A stretch of DNA of 64,000 nt from Paenalicyclobacillus mengziensis (GTDB lineage: Bacteria > Bacillota > Bacilli > Alicyclobacillales > Alicyclobacillaceae): contig NZ_CP071182.1 in the NCBI RefSeq assembly GCF_017298635.1, positions 372,001 to 436,000 on the forward strand, in the 5' to 3' direction. Made by a program: the position numbers and the translations under genes. Position 1 is the first letter of the stretch; every line of letters begins with the position of its first letter. This document shows positions 53,559 to 61,231 of the stretch, piece by piece. The notes beneath the pieces are model-generated. The model saw only the letters and a list, made by a program, of their open reading frames with translations, was not told the origin of the DNA and made no database searches.

Positions 53559-54581
53559 ATGAGAGAAGACAGGTACTCAAGGCAAGTTTTGTTTCGCCCA
53601 ATTGGAGTTGCTGGACAAAAGCGACTTGCAGAGGCGCGGGTTGCGATTGTCGGTATGGGCGCGCTTGGCACCGTACTCGCCACGCAATTGGTCAGGGCAG
53701 GCGTTGGGTTTGCACGTTTGATTGACAGAGACATTATTGAACCGTCCAATTTGCAGCGCCAGTCACTTTACGATGAGGTTGATGCAGACGAAGGGCGGGC
53801 AAAGGCCGAAGCGGCGGCACAAAAGCTACGCCTGGCCAATCGAGATGTCGAAATTGAAGCGGTCATTGAAGATATCACGTGGCGAAATGCAGAACGGCTG
53901 TTGTCAGATGTCGATGTCATTCTTGACGGAACGGACAACTTCCAGGTCAGGTATCTCATTAACGATGTGGCGGTCAAGCATAAAATACCTTGGTCGTACG
54001 GCGGGGCAGTAAGCTCATACGGTACCACAGCCTTCTTTCGTCCTGGAGAAACTCCCTGTCTTGTATGTCTCTTCGGTGCCAATCAGGGCAGTGGAGGACA
54101 TGATACGTGCGACACTGTCGGTGTCATCGCCCCGGTCGTATCGATAGTGGCTTCGTTGCAGGTCACAGAGACGCTCAAATATCTTACAGGAAATCTAGAG
54201 GCACTGAGTAACCGTCTAACGCACCTCGACGTGTGGAAAAACGAGTTCCGGAGCGTGAACATGGGGGGGGCCAAGGAGTCGTGCCGTTGCTGCCATCATC
54301 GGGAATTTACGGCACTTCTCAGTCAGTCAGACGGCCTCACCGTTTCAATGTGTGGCAGACAGACCATCCAGGTCCGCCCGTCAACCGGATTTACCGTACC
54401 GCTGTCAGAAATGTCGACGCGGCTTAGCCAGTTTGGTGAGGTCAGGTATAATTCGAACCTCCTTCGATTAAATCTTGGCGAGATTCAAATCACCTTGTTT
54501 GCTGACGGTCGCGCGCTGATACACGGAATTGAAGAAGAATCCACAGCACGCAGTTTGTACGCCCGCTACATCGGCATGTGA
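53559..54581 (+). CDS. thiF: ThiF/MoeB-type adenylyltransferase
   Basis: About 340 residues from the ATG at 53559 with GAAGG upstream; a longer frame from 53532 lacks a good site. E1-like: DRYSRQVLFRPIGVAGQKRL, VAIVGMGALGTVLATQLVRA for ATP, DGTDNFQVRYLINDVAV with the catalytic Asp, and zinc cysteines in PCLVC and CRCCHH. The C-terminal 80 residues are a less known extension as in Bacillus ThiF. It activates the ThiS C-terminus. Here it is on the opposite strand from thiS. Confidence 0.88.
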   Translation: MREDRYSRQVLFRPIGVAGQKRLAEARVAIVGMGALGTVLATQLVRAGVGFARLIDRDIIEPSNLQRQSLYDEVDADEGRAKAEAAAQKLRLANRDVEIEAVIEDITWRNAERLLSDVDVILDGTDNFQVRYLINDVAVKHKIPWSYGGAVSSYGTTAFFRPGETPCLVCLFGANQGSGGHDTCDTVGVIAPVVSIVASLQVTETLKYLTGNLEALSNRLTHLDVWKNEFRSVNMGGAKESCRCCHHREFTALLSQSDGLTVSMCGRQTIQVRPSTGFTVPLSEMSTRLSQFGEVRYNSNLLRLNLGEIQITLFADGRALIHGIEEESTARSLYARYIGM

Positions 54582-54650
54582 CAGACTATCATCGGCATGT
54601 GACGGCCTGTATCGGCATGAAACAGCCTACATTGGTATGTGACAGCTACT
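54570..54650 (+). repeat. 20-bp tandem repeat, four copies, at the end of thiF
   Basis: Units at 54570 (21 bp), 54591, 54611 and 54631, each like ATCGGCATGTGACAGCCTAC. The first covers the last thiF codons and the stop. It ends just before the promoter of the TPP riboswitch. Confidence 0.85.
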
Positions 54651-54672
54651 CAAAATGGTGCTATATTGACGT

Positions 54673-54678
54673 TATAAT
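54673..54678 (+). promoter_or_regulatory. -10 box of the tenA-thiD promoter
   Basis: A perfect TATAAT 13 bp before the riboswitch P1 stem. The -35 is weak. Confidence 0.55.
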
Positions 54679-54690
54679 CAACTAAATCGA

Positions 54691-54778
54691 GCCACTAGGG
54701 GAGCAACATGCTGAGACAAGGGCTTGCGCCTTGGACCCTTAGCACCTGAACTGGGTAATACCAGCGTAGGAAAGTGGC
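54691..54778 (+). ncRNA. TPP riboswitch (Thi-box)
   Basis: The canonical core is present: P1 GCCACT/AGTGGC (54691-54696 with 54773-54778), GGGGAGC, CATGCTGAGAC, ACCCTTAGCACCTGAACT and GGGTAATACCAGCGTAGGAA. It binds thiamine pyrophosphate and controls tenA-thiD. Downstream hairpins (GCGGTTCAACCGC and TTCAGGGCGACCTGAA) lead to the terminator. Confidence 0.97.
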
Positions 54779-54844
54779 AAGCGCAGCGGTTCAACCGCAC
54801 ACATTTCAGGGCGACCTGAACGAGACTTGCGCTTACCCCTGGCG

Positions 54845-54870
54845 GCCTCTTACATGAAGGAGGCTTTTTT
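54845..54870 (+). terminator. Riboswitch terminator that contains the tenA ribosome site
   Basis: GCCTC, 10-nt loop, GAGGC, then six T. The 3' arm includes GAAGGAGG, the tenA Shine-Dalgarno, so the same hairpin may both end transcription and hide the site. Confidence 0.8.
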
Positions 54871-54871
54871 C

Positions 54872-55582
54872 ATGTCCTTTTCTGCAAAACTGCGAAGTGA
54901 CGCTGGTTTTCTGTTCGACGCCATTTATCAACACCCGTTTGTTCAGGACATTGCTCATGAACGCCTTGCCAGAGAAGCCATTATACACTACGTACAGCAG
55001 GACGTAATGTACCTGAACACATACGCCAGAGTCTATGGCCTCGGCATTGCAAAGGCACAAACCCGTGAACAGATGCAGATGTTCCACCATCTCATCAGTG
55101 TCGTCCTCACCGGAGAACTGGTGCCGCATTACAATCTCTGCCGTGTCGCCAAAGTTCAGTACGAAGACATGAAAAGACCGGTTCCCGTTGCTCCAACGGC
55201 GCATCACTATATGCGACATATGCTGACCAGTGCCTACACCGGACAACTCCCTGATATCATTGCTGCGGTCCTGCCGTGTTTTTGGACTTATGTGGACTTT
55301 GGCCGCCGGCTTGCGAAAGAGATGGATATCGCAAGCCATCCGGAACACGCATTTTACGACTGGATCTCCTTTTACACGAGCGACGAGATGCTGTCCGGAT
55401 TGAAGCAACTGACAGACCTGCTCGATGCATTGACGGAAAATACAAGCGCTGAGGACCTTGCAAACATCCAATCTATTTTTAACGACGGCTGTCGGATGGA
55501 ATACCGTTTCTTTGACATGGCTTACACACAGGAACGCTGGTCTCCAGCCGAAGACACGTTGGTTGAAGGTGCCACCCAATGA
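54872..55582 (+). CDS. tenA: Thiaminase II / aminopyrimidine aminohydrolase TenA
   Basis: 236 residues from the ATG at 54872. A longer frame from 54827 lies in the terminator. All-helical TenA fold: FLFDAIYQHPFVQDIAHERL, FHHLISVVLTGELVPHYNLC, FWTYVDFGRRLA and YDWISFYTSDEM. One difference from Bacillus TenA is that the usual catalytic Cys near residue 135 is not obvious (AAVLPCFWTYVDFG carries one). It salvages the pyrimidine from degraded thiamine. Its stop overlaps thiD. Confidence 0.9.
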   Translation: MSFSAKLRSDAGFLFDAIYQHPFVQDIAHERLAREAIIHYVQQDVMYLNTYARVYGLGIAKAQTREQMQMFHHLISVVLTGELVPHYNLCRVAKVQYEDMKRPVPVAPTAHHYMRHMLTSAYTGQLPDIIAAVLPCFWTYVDFGRRLAKEMDIASHPEHAFYDWISFYTSDEMLSGLKQLTDLLDALTENTSAEDLANIQSIFNDGCRMEYRFFDMAYTQERWSPAEDTLVEGATQ

Positions 55583-56538
55583 TGCGTACGGCGAGAGGTC
55601 ACGTGGTGCGGGCGCTTACCATAGCGGGATCGGACAGTGGAGGCGGCGCCGGAATTCAGGCTGACCTAAAGACGATGCACCAGTTTGGTGTCTACGGGAT
55701 GTCCGTGCTGACGGCGCTGACGGCCCAGAACACGATGGGGGTGCAGGGGATTTTCGACGTCTCACCCGAGTTTGTACGCCAACAGTTGGACTCTGTCTGG
55801 AGCGACATCGGCGTTGATGCGTTAAAAACGGGGATGCTGGCGAACTCGAAAATCATCGGTACGGTGGCGGCGTTTCTTCGGGAGGTCCGGGCGGCAAACG
55901 TGGTTGTCGATCCGGTGATGGTTGCAAAAGGCGGTAGCCCTCTGCTGGCAGAGGAGGCAGTCCAGTCGATGCGAGATGAACTGTTGCCACTCGCAACGGT
56001 CGTGACACCAAACCTGCCAGAGGCAGAGGTGCTGTGCGGATTCGAAATCCGCAGCTCTCATGACCTTCATCGCGCGTGCGAACACATCGCTGCAATGGGG
56101 CCGCAGACAGTAGTGCTCAAAGGCGGGCATACGCCGCCTCGCTCCATCGACAGTGACCTGTCAAGCCCAGACAACGGGCTCGCGGTAGACCTCGTCTATT
56201 CAGGTGGCACCTTTACCTATTTTGCGAGTGGCAGGGTCAAGAGCGACAAAACCCACGGTACAGGGTGTACGTTCTCGTCTGCCATCACATCCATGTTGGC
56301 GCAGGGTCAGAGTGTCCTTGAGTCCATCGCCAGCGCGAAGGCATTCATTTTCGCTGCGGTTGCTGGGGCAGCCGATTGGGACATCGGTGAAGGACACGGC
56401 CCGACCGACCACACGGCAGCGGTACCAGACAAATTCACCCCCGAGGCGGGCCGGTTCTACTTGTACCGCGCGGGGGAGTGGTCTACAAGGAGCCGACCAT
56501 TGGATGGGTCTATAGGGAACCGACCATCTGATAAATGA
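55579..56538 (+). CDS. thiD: Hydroxymethylpyrimidine/phosphomethylpyrimidine kinase
   Basis: 319 residues, overlapping the tenA stop as ATGA; an in-frame GTG at 55603 after GAGAGGTCAC is an alternative. Ribokinase-fold: ALTIAGSDSGGGAGIQADLK, VVDPVMVAKGGSPLL and the catalytic GTGCTFSSAITSML. It phosphorylates HMP twice. The C-terminal 50 residues are longer than usual and end with a repeated short motif. It overlaps the end of the convergent mntH by 29 bp. Confidence 0.94.
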   Translation: MMRTARGHVVRALTIAGSDSGGGAGIQADLKTMHQFGVYGMSVLTALTAQNTMGVQGIFDVSPEFVRQQLDSVWSDIGVDALKTGMLANSKIIGTVAAFLREVRAANVVVDPVMVAKGGSPLLAEEAVQSMRDELLPLATVVTPNLPEAEVLCGFEIRSSHDLHRACEHIAAMGPQTVVLKGGHTPPRSIDSDLSSPDNGLAVDLVYSGGTFTYFASGRVKSDKTHGTGCTFSSAITSMLAQGQSVLESIASAKAFIFAAVAGAADWDIGEGHGPTDHTAAVPDKFTPEAGRFYLYRAGEWSTRSRPLDGSIGNRPSDK

Positions 56539-57799
56539 GGAACAGATTCAGAAATAGGATGACGGCTGCGCACGCGCTCGCGAGCCAGGTGGTGGTTCTT
56601 CTGTTCACGAGCGCCCCCATGACGTCACGCCGTTTTGTGAAGTAGATGAGCGTGATGACGGGCATCGGCAGAACAAGGCTCAGCACCACCTGGCTGAGGA
56701 TGAGCGTTGCCGTCGGATTGACGTTCAGCGCTACGATGATGACGGTCGGTATCATTGTGACAATCCGCCGCACCCACACTGGAATGGTGAAACCGACGAA
56801 GCCTTGCATGATGACTTGCCCGGCCATGGTTCCGACCGCAGAGCTCGAAAATCCTGATGCCAGCAGAGAGACGAGAAAGACTGCGGCAGCAGCGGGACCG
56901 AGGAGCGGGGTGAGTGTCTGATACGCGGTGGTGATGTCCGCAATACCGGTATGACCGGTTGCATGAAAAACGGATGCTGCCATATACATCATGGACAGAT
57001 TGACGAGGCCCGCAATGGACATCGCGATGATGACCTCTTTGATGCTAAAGCGGTTGATGAGTATCTTCTCCGCTTCATTTCTCGCTGTAATTCGATTCTG
57101 TGTGAGTCCAGAATGGAGATAGACGACGTGCGGCATGACCGTCGCTCCGATGACTCCGACTGCCAGCAACACAGCACTCTTGCTGCCGAGCCACGGTACA
57201 AAGCTGTGATACACGACTTGACCGAATACCGGGTGCGAGAGTAAGGTTTCTGCCAGGTAGCATATGCCAATTAAAATAACCAGAGAGGCAATCAGCTTTT
57301 CGAGTGGACGGAAACCAAAACGGTCGAGGGCAAGAATGATATAGGTTGCGATCCCGGTGATGACGGTCCCAACCAGCATCGGTATGTGAAACAGGAGGTT
57401 GAGGCCGAGGGTGGCGCCGAGGAACTCAGCGAGATCGGTCCCCATGGCCGCAATTTCGGAAAACACCCAAAGTGTGAACGACAGCCACTTCGGAAAGTGT
57501 TCCCGGCAAAGTTCAGGCAGGTTCTTGCCAGATGCAATGCCAAGTTTGGCTGACATGCTCTGGATGAGCATGGCCATAAGATTGGCCGCGACGACGACCC
57601 AAAGGAGCTTGTAGCCAAATTCCGATCCGCTCTGGATGTTGGTGGCGTAATTTCCAGGATCGACGTAGGCCACCGCAGCAATAAACGCAGGGCCGATAAA
57701 CGGCAGCAATGCTGGCAAACCCCGCCTTTGTTTGGTCAGAGCTCCACGTGCTGCGAGTTCAGTCTTGTTTGCCTTGATGGTCGTTTCAGACGTGCTCAC
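56510..57799 (-). CDS. mntH: Nramp-family Mn2+/metal transporter MntH
   Basis: 429 residues, GTG start after AGGGGTGATATGG. Eleven membrane segments. VAYVDPGNYATNIQSGSEFG holds the metal-binding DPGN, and GATVMPHVVYLHSGLTQN the MPH motif. It imports Mn2+ with protons. No MntR box was seen upstream, where a 12-bp repeat lies instead. 3' end overlaps thiD. Confidence 0.93.
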   Translation of the reverse strand: MSTSETTIKANKTELAARGALTKQRRGLPALLPFIGPAFIAAVAYVDPGNYATNIQSGSEFGYKLLWVVVAANLMAMLIQSMSAKLGIASGKNLPELCREHFPKWLSFTLWVFSEIAAMGTDLAEFLGATLGLNLLFHIPMLVGTVITGIATYIILALDRFGFRPLEKLIASLVILIGICYLAETLLSHPVFGQVVYHSFVPWLGSKSAVLLAVGVIGATVMPHVVYLHSGLTQNRITARNEAEKILINRFSIKEVIIAMSIAGLVNLSMMYMAASVFHATGHTGIADITTAYQTLTPLLGPAAAAVFLVSLLASGFSSSAVGTMAGQVIMQGFVGFTIPVWVRRIVTMIPTVIIVALNVNPTATLILSQVVLSLVLPMPVITLIYFTKRRDVMGALVNRRTTTWLASACAAVILFLNLFLIYQMVGSL

Positions 57800-57841
57800 G
57801 CCATATCACCCCTGGCAGTTGATGGCATCGAATGATGCAAG

Positions 57842-57913
57842 AGAATGTTGCTTAGAATGTTGCTTAGAATGTTGCTCAGAATGTTGCTCAGAATGTTGCT
57901 CAGAATGTTGCAC
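57842..57913. repeat. 12-bp tandem repeat, six copies, upstream of mntH
   Basis: Unit AGAATGTTGCTC/T at 57842, 57854, 57866, 57878, 57890 and 57902. It lies in the divergent region between mntH and the small gene on the plus strand, 43 bp from the mntH start, so it may alter promoter spacing. Confidence 0.9.
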
Positions 57914-57987
57914 ACACGCCATCTTATTAGCCAAGGGAAACTTTTGTGAAAGAACATCATCAATTTGTGGCAAGTGAGGTGACAAAC

Positions 57988-58296
57988 GTGGACGAACAAG
58001 TTCGAGAAAGTCTAAACGAGATGCTGCAATTGTGGAACCGGATGAAGACGAGTGAGATGGATGAAGCGGGAGACGACGCAGATCGGTTTCAAATGACCTT
58101 TTATATGTTCATGGAGCATGTAGAGAAGTGGGTCCAGCCTCTTCAGCAGCGGCCCGCGGACGCAGAGGAAGCAAGACTGAATCCTGAGTTTCAGAAGTTG
58201 TTTGAATCGTTACCGGATCCTCTGCAGATTCCATTTGAAACGGAATTGGATGCCATCCTGGCAGATGGAGACCGGCATGTGGACAGCACAGAATAG
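57988..58296 (+). CDS. Small acidic helical protein of unknown function
   Basis: About 102 residues from a GTG at 57988 with AGTGAGGTGA upstream; a GTG at 57946 with AAGGG is an alternative. Rich in E, D, Q and M, predicted helical, no cysteine, no membrane segment (VRESLNEMLQLWNRMKTSEM, then LFESLPDPLQIPFETELDAI). No family recognised. It is divergent from mntH. Confidence 0.6.
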   Translation: MDEQVRESLNEMLQLWNRMKTSEMDEAGDDADRFQMTFYMFMEHVEKWVQPLQQRPADAEEARLNPEFQKLFESLPDPLQIPFETELDAILADGDRHVDSTE

Positions 58297-58324
58297 AGAG
58301 GATGCTCAGAGAGGATGCTAATGG

Positions 58325-58533
58325 ATAACGCGTCCACAACGCGTTAAGTGACCTGATGTATCGCACTAAAAGGCAAAATAACGAGCTGTGAGCGCGCTAT
58401 TTGCTGGCATGGACCAAATAACGAGCTCAGAACGCGCTAAATATCGGTGAGGTGGGAATAACGCGTCCACAACGCGTTAAGTGAAGGAAACAGGAGTTTA
58501 AGAAGAGGAAATAACGCGTTTTCAACGCGTTAA
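58325..58533. repeat. Five-palindrome element, copy 3
   Basis: Units start at 58325, 58378, 58418, 58458 and 58511 (spacings 53, 40, 40, 53). Units 1 and 4 are ATAACGCG, TCCACAA, CGCGTTAA. It lies between the convergent small acidic protein gene and the amidohydrolase gene. Confidence 0.85.
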
Positions 58534-58675
58534 CGAATCAATCACATCAACGAGTCGTCCGCTAGAAGTGGCTGAAGCGTTCACACTACATCATGATTCC
58601 TGTCCGCACGCCACCGCTCTGCCCGAACAGCCGAAACCGAGCACCACCAAGGCAGGCACCACGAAGCAGCGCCGC

Positions 58676-59797
58676 TCAATTTCCTTCGCCAAAATAAATG
58701 CGACGAGCATTGTCCGCCAGCACCTGTCGTGCAAATGACTCCCGGGCTTCGGCGCTCGTATATCTCGTGACGAGCGGATCGTCCAGGTGTAACGAAAACG
58801 CGTTCTTGAACAACTCCGCTGCAAGGAAGAACATCTCAGGCCGCGAATGTGCGTCTGATGCAAACATGTAGCGACTGTACGGGGTCAACTCGAGTGCTTC
58901 AGCAACGACGCGGCGAGTGGCTGCCGGACCGAGTGGATTGATGAGAGACGTATCAAAATAGACCCCGTCGTACACGCTTGCAAGAAATCCAGCCTCTCGG
59001 TGATACGGGTAGGTGTGCAGCAACACGACAGCAAGCCCCGCTGGAGTAAATGCCTCAATGAAGTCCCGCAGCAAGAGCGGATTGCCGAGGAGGAGGTTTG
59101 TATCGGGATCGCCATAGCCTGTGTGAAACTGCAGCGGCAGGCTTTGCCTTGCCAACGCGGGTGCCGACTCCCAAACGAGATAGTTGATAAGTTCCGGATG
59201 ACTGAGCCGCTTGTCGCCAGACTTCTGCCACTGTGCGTAAGCCACCTTCGCATCATCAACGCGCACCGGATGAAGTTGTAGTCCACACCGATAGGCTGCG
59301 ATGGACTTTGCGCCGATGTAGCCCTTTTTGCGCGCCTGCAGGACTTCATGAGAGAGGGCGTGCCACCAATCGTCGAATGGTCGATGCGGTTGGTATAGCT
59401 CCTCCGCCAGCTTCTCGAGTCGCAGGATGGCAAAAGTTTGAGTACCGGTCAACTCCGAAAGGTCCGCAAGCGTCGGGGCTGACGCAGGGGCAAAGCCCGT
59501 ATCAACGTACAACTCCCCGTATCCGCCAGCTTTGAACAACCGTTGGCAGTAATCCCCGTAGTTCAATTGCTCCATGACCTCTGCCACGTCTGCCATCGTG
59601 TGCACGGGTTGCCCTGTAAACCTCCGCACAATCTCCAGTTGCGCATGCCAGGCCATCCGTTGCTGAAGGTCCCGAATCGGGTATGCACCAGGTGCCTCTG
59701 AAGTGATGCGCAGCATCGCCTCTACGTCCGCTTTGCGCGACGCATCAACGATGCTGTGGCAATGATGATCTACAAGCGGAATATCGAGAAATTTCAT
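58676..59797 (-). CDS. Amidohydrolase-2 family protein (FluG N-domain-like)
   Basis: About 373 residues from the ATG at 59797; a TTG at 59803 with GGGGG 8 nt upstream is an alternative. TIM barrel with metal ligands VDHHCHSIVDA, QFHTGYGDPD, VLLHTYPYHREAGF and the final Asp in FASDAHSRPEMFFL. This pattern matches amidohydrolases related to the N-terminal part of FluG/glutamine-synthetase-like proteins. Substrate unknown. A 15-bp repeat lies upstream. Confidence 0.8.
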   Translation of the reverse strand: MKFLDIPLVDHHCHSIVDASRKADVEAMLRITSEAPGAYPIRDLQQRMAWHAQLEIVRRFTGQPVHTMADVAEVMEQLNYGDYCQRLFKAGGYGELYVDTGFAPASAPTLADLSELTGTQTFAILRLEKLAEELYQPHRPFDDWWHALSHEVLQARKKGYIGAKSIAAYRCGLQLHPVRVDDAKVAYAQWQKSGDKRLSHPELINYLVWESAPALARQSLPLQFHTGYGDPDTNLLLGNPLLLRDFIEAFTPAGLAVVLLHTYPYHREAGFLASVYDGVYFDTSLINPLGPAATRRVVAEALELTPYSRYMFASDAHSRPEMFFLAAELFKNAFSLHLDDPLVTRYTSAEARESFARQVLADNARRIYFGEGN

Positions 59798-59830
59798 CGT
59801 CAACTGAGTGTCCCCCTTGTTACTCTTCAA

Positions 59831-59920
59831 AACTTCATTAAGGAAAACTTCATTAAGGAAAAGTTTATTAAGGAAAACTTTATTAAGGAAAACTTTATTA
59901 AGGAAAACTTCATTAGGACG
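59831..59920. repeat. 15-bp tandem repeat, six copies
   Basis: Unit AACTTCATTAAGGAA and one- or two-base variants at 59831, 59846, 59861, 59876, 59891 and 59906 (last one degraded). AT-rich. Between the amidohydrolase and XdhC-like genes. Confidence 0.9.
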
Positions 59921-59962
59921 CCTGCGGCAAACAGATGTCCCTCCGACTAGCTGACCACCCAG

Positions 59963-61012
59963 CTAACCGTGGATCTTCTCGCTCCCATGAAGGGGCTTTG
60001 CCAATCGGGCCGATCGCTTTGCCAGCAACTCAGAAACGATAGACACCGCCACTTCGTCGATGGTTTCTGCCCCAACATCTAGGCCAATGGGTGCGTGGAT
60101 GGGACCGCTGTCTACCTTTTCACCGATGTTCTCAAGCATTTCGTTGGTACGACTCAGTGGACCGAGTACGCCGATGAATTTCGCATCTGCGTTGATTGCC
60201 AACTTGAGCGCAGCTTCATCCCGCAGTTGCAGGTGATTCATAATCAGCCACCAGTTGCCTTTCAGTTCATCTGGATTGGCCTGTGAGGGTTCAACAATCA
60301 AGTGCGCGGCTGTTGGAAAACGACCGGGTTGGTTGAAGTCTTTCCGGGGGTCGAGGATGGTCACTCGAAAGCCGCATCTTTCAGCCAAGGCAGCAACGGG
60401 TACGGCATCATGTCCCGCACCACAGATGATGAGGTGTTCGTTCGGACGCATCGTATCGACGTAAAACCGCTGTCCTTCGACCGTTACGACTTCGGCTCTG
60501 GTGCGGCTGTCGATGCGCTCGACCAACCGATTGACCACACCTTCCGGCAGGTCGTCAGCATCTCCGGCAACTGGATTCGATTGGTCAAACAACACGCGGC
60601 GCCCGGTAGGGAGTTCGATGGCAAGCGAGATAGCCTTGTCCGAAGCGATGGCGTCCTTTGCCGACTGCCAAAAGTCATCATCCGGGAGAATCGGTTCGAT
60701 GAGGACCTCCAAGGTCCCTTTGCAACCGATACCGAGTGACCACAGTTCACTCTCACTCAGGTCATAGTTCACACATCTCGGCTGCCCGTCTTCCATGACT
60801 TTCTCCGCCCACCCGTAGAGGTCCGATTCGAGGCAGCCTCCACTCAAGGTGCCTAGCATTTTTCCCGTGTTGGTCATCATCATTTTTGCCCCGGGCAGTC
60901 GATATGCAGATCCTTTGACTGTCGTGATCGTGAGCATGACCGTCTTTTCCCCATCGTCCCACGCCTGTTCGATCCGTTGAAACACCTTGCGCGCCTCGTC
61001 GATCCGGGACAT
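59963..61012 (-). CDS. XdhC/CoxI-family protein
   Basis: 349 residues. N-terminal XdhC domain (TTVKGSAYRLPGAKMMMTNT, GTLSGGCLESDLYGWAEKVM) and C-terminal Rossmann domain (LIICGAGHDAVPVAALAERC). Family members put sulfur on the molybdenum cofactor of xanthine dehydrogenase-type enzymes. No molybdenum enzyme genes (xdh, cox) lie nearby, so its partner is elsewhere. The N-terminal MSRIDEARKVFQRIEQAWDD fits a natural start with ATG. Confidence 0.88.
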   Translation of the reverse strand: MSRIDEARKVFQRIEQAWDDGEKTVMLTITTVKGSAYRLPGAKMMMTNTGKMLGTLSGGCLESDLYGWAEKVMEDGQPRCVNYDLSESELWSLGIGCKGTLEVLIEPILPDDDFWQSAKDAIASDKAISLAIELPTGRRVLFDQSNPVAGDADDLPEGVVNRLVERIDSRTRAEVVTVEGQRFYVDTMRPNEHLIICGAGHDAVPVAALAERCGFRVTILDPRKDFNQPGRFPTAAHLIVEPSQANPDELKGNWWLIMNHLQLRDEAALKLAINADAKFIGVLGPLSRTNEMLENIGEKVDSGPIHAPIGLDVGAETIDEVAVSIVSELLAKRSARLAKPLHGSEKIHG

Positions 61013-61231
61013 TCACGTCATCCCCTCATCTATCGTTCAATATTTATAATAATCAGTATAGATCCTTGCGAAGCTGCGTTCAATCGCTGTACCGTTTCCG
61101 GTATGCGGTCATGTCCACTGCAGTCACCTGCTGTACCCACATTCCTGTGCCCACCTCCATTGTGCCCACCTACTGTGACATCGAGGCCGCGTGTTAAGAT
61201 AGAGAAACAACATTGTGAAGGACGACCAGTG

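Noticed and set aside
57800..57945. MntR operator before mntH
   Set aside because: No TTTGCC...GGCAAA-like box is visible; only the 12-bp repeat is present.
57841..57999. Repeat-encoded peptides (SNIL or ECCL repeats)
   Set aside because: They are translations of the 12-bp repeat without ribosome sites.
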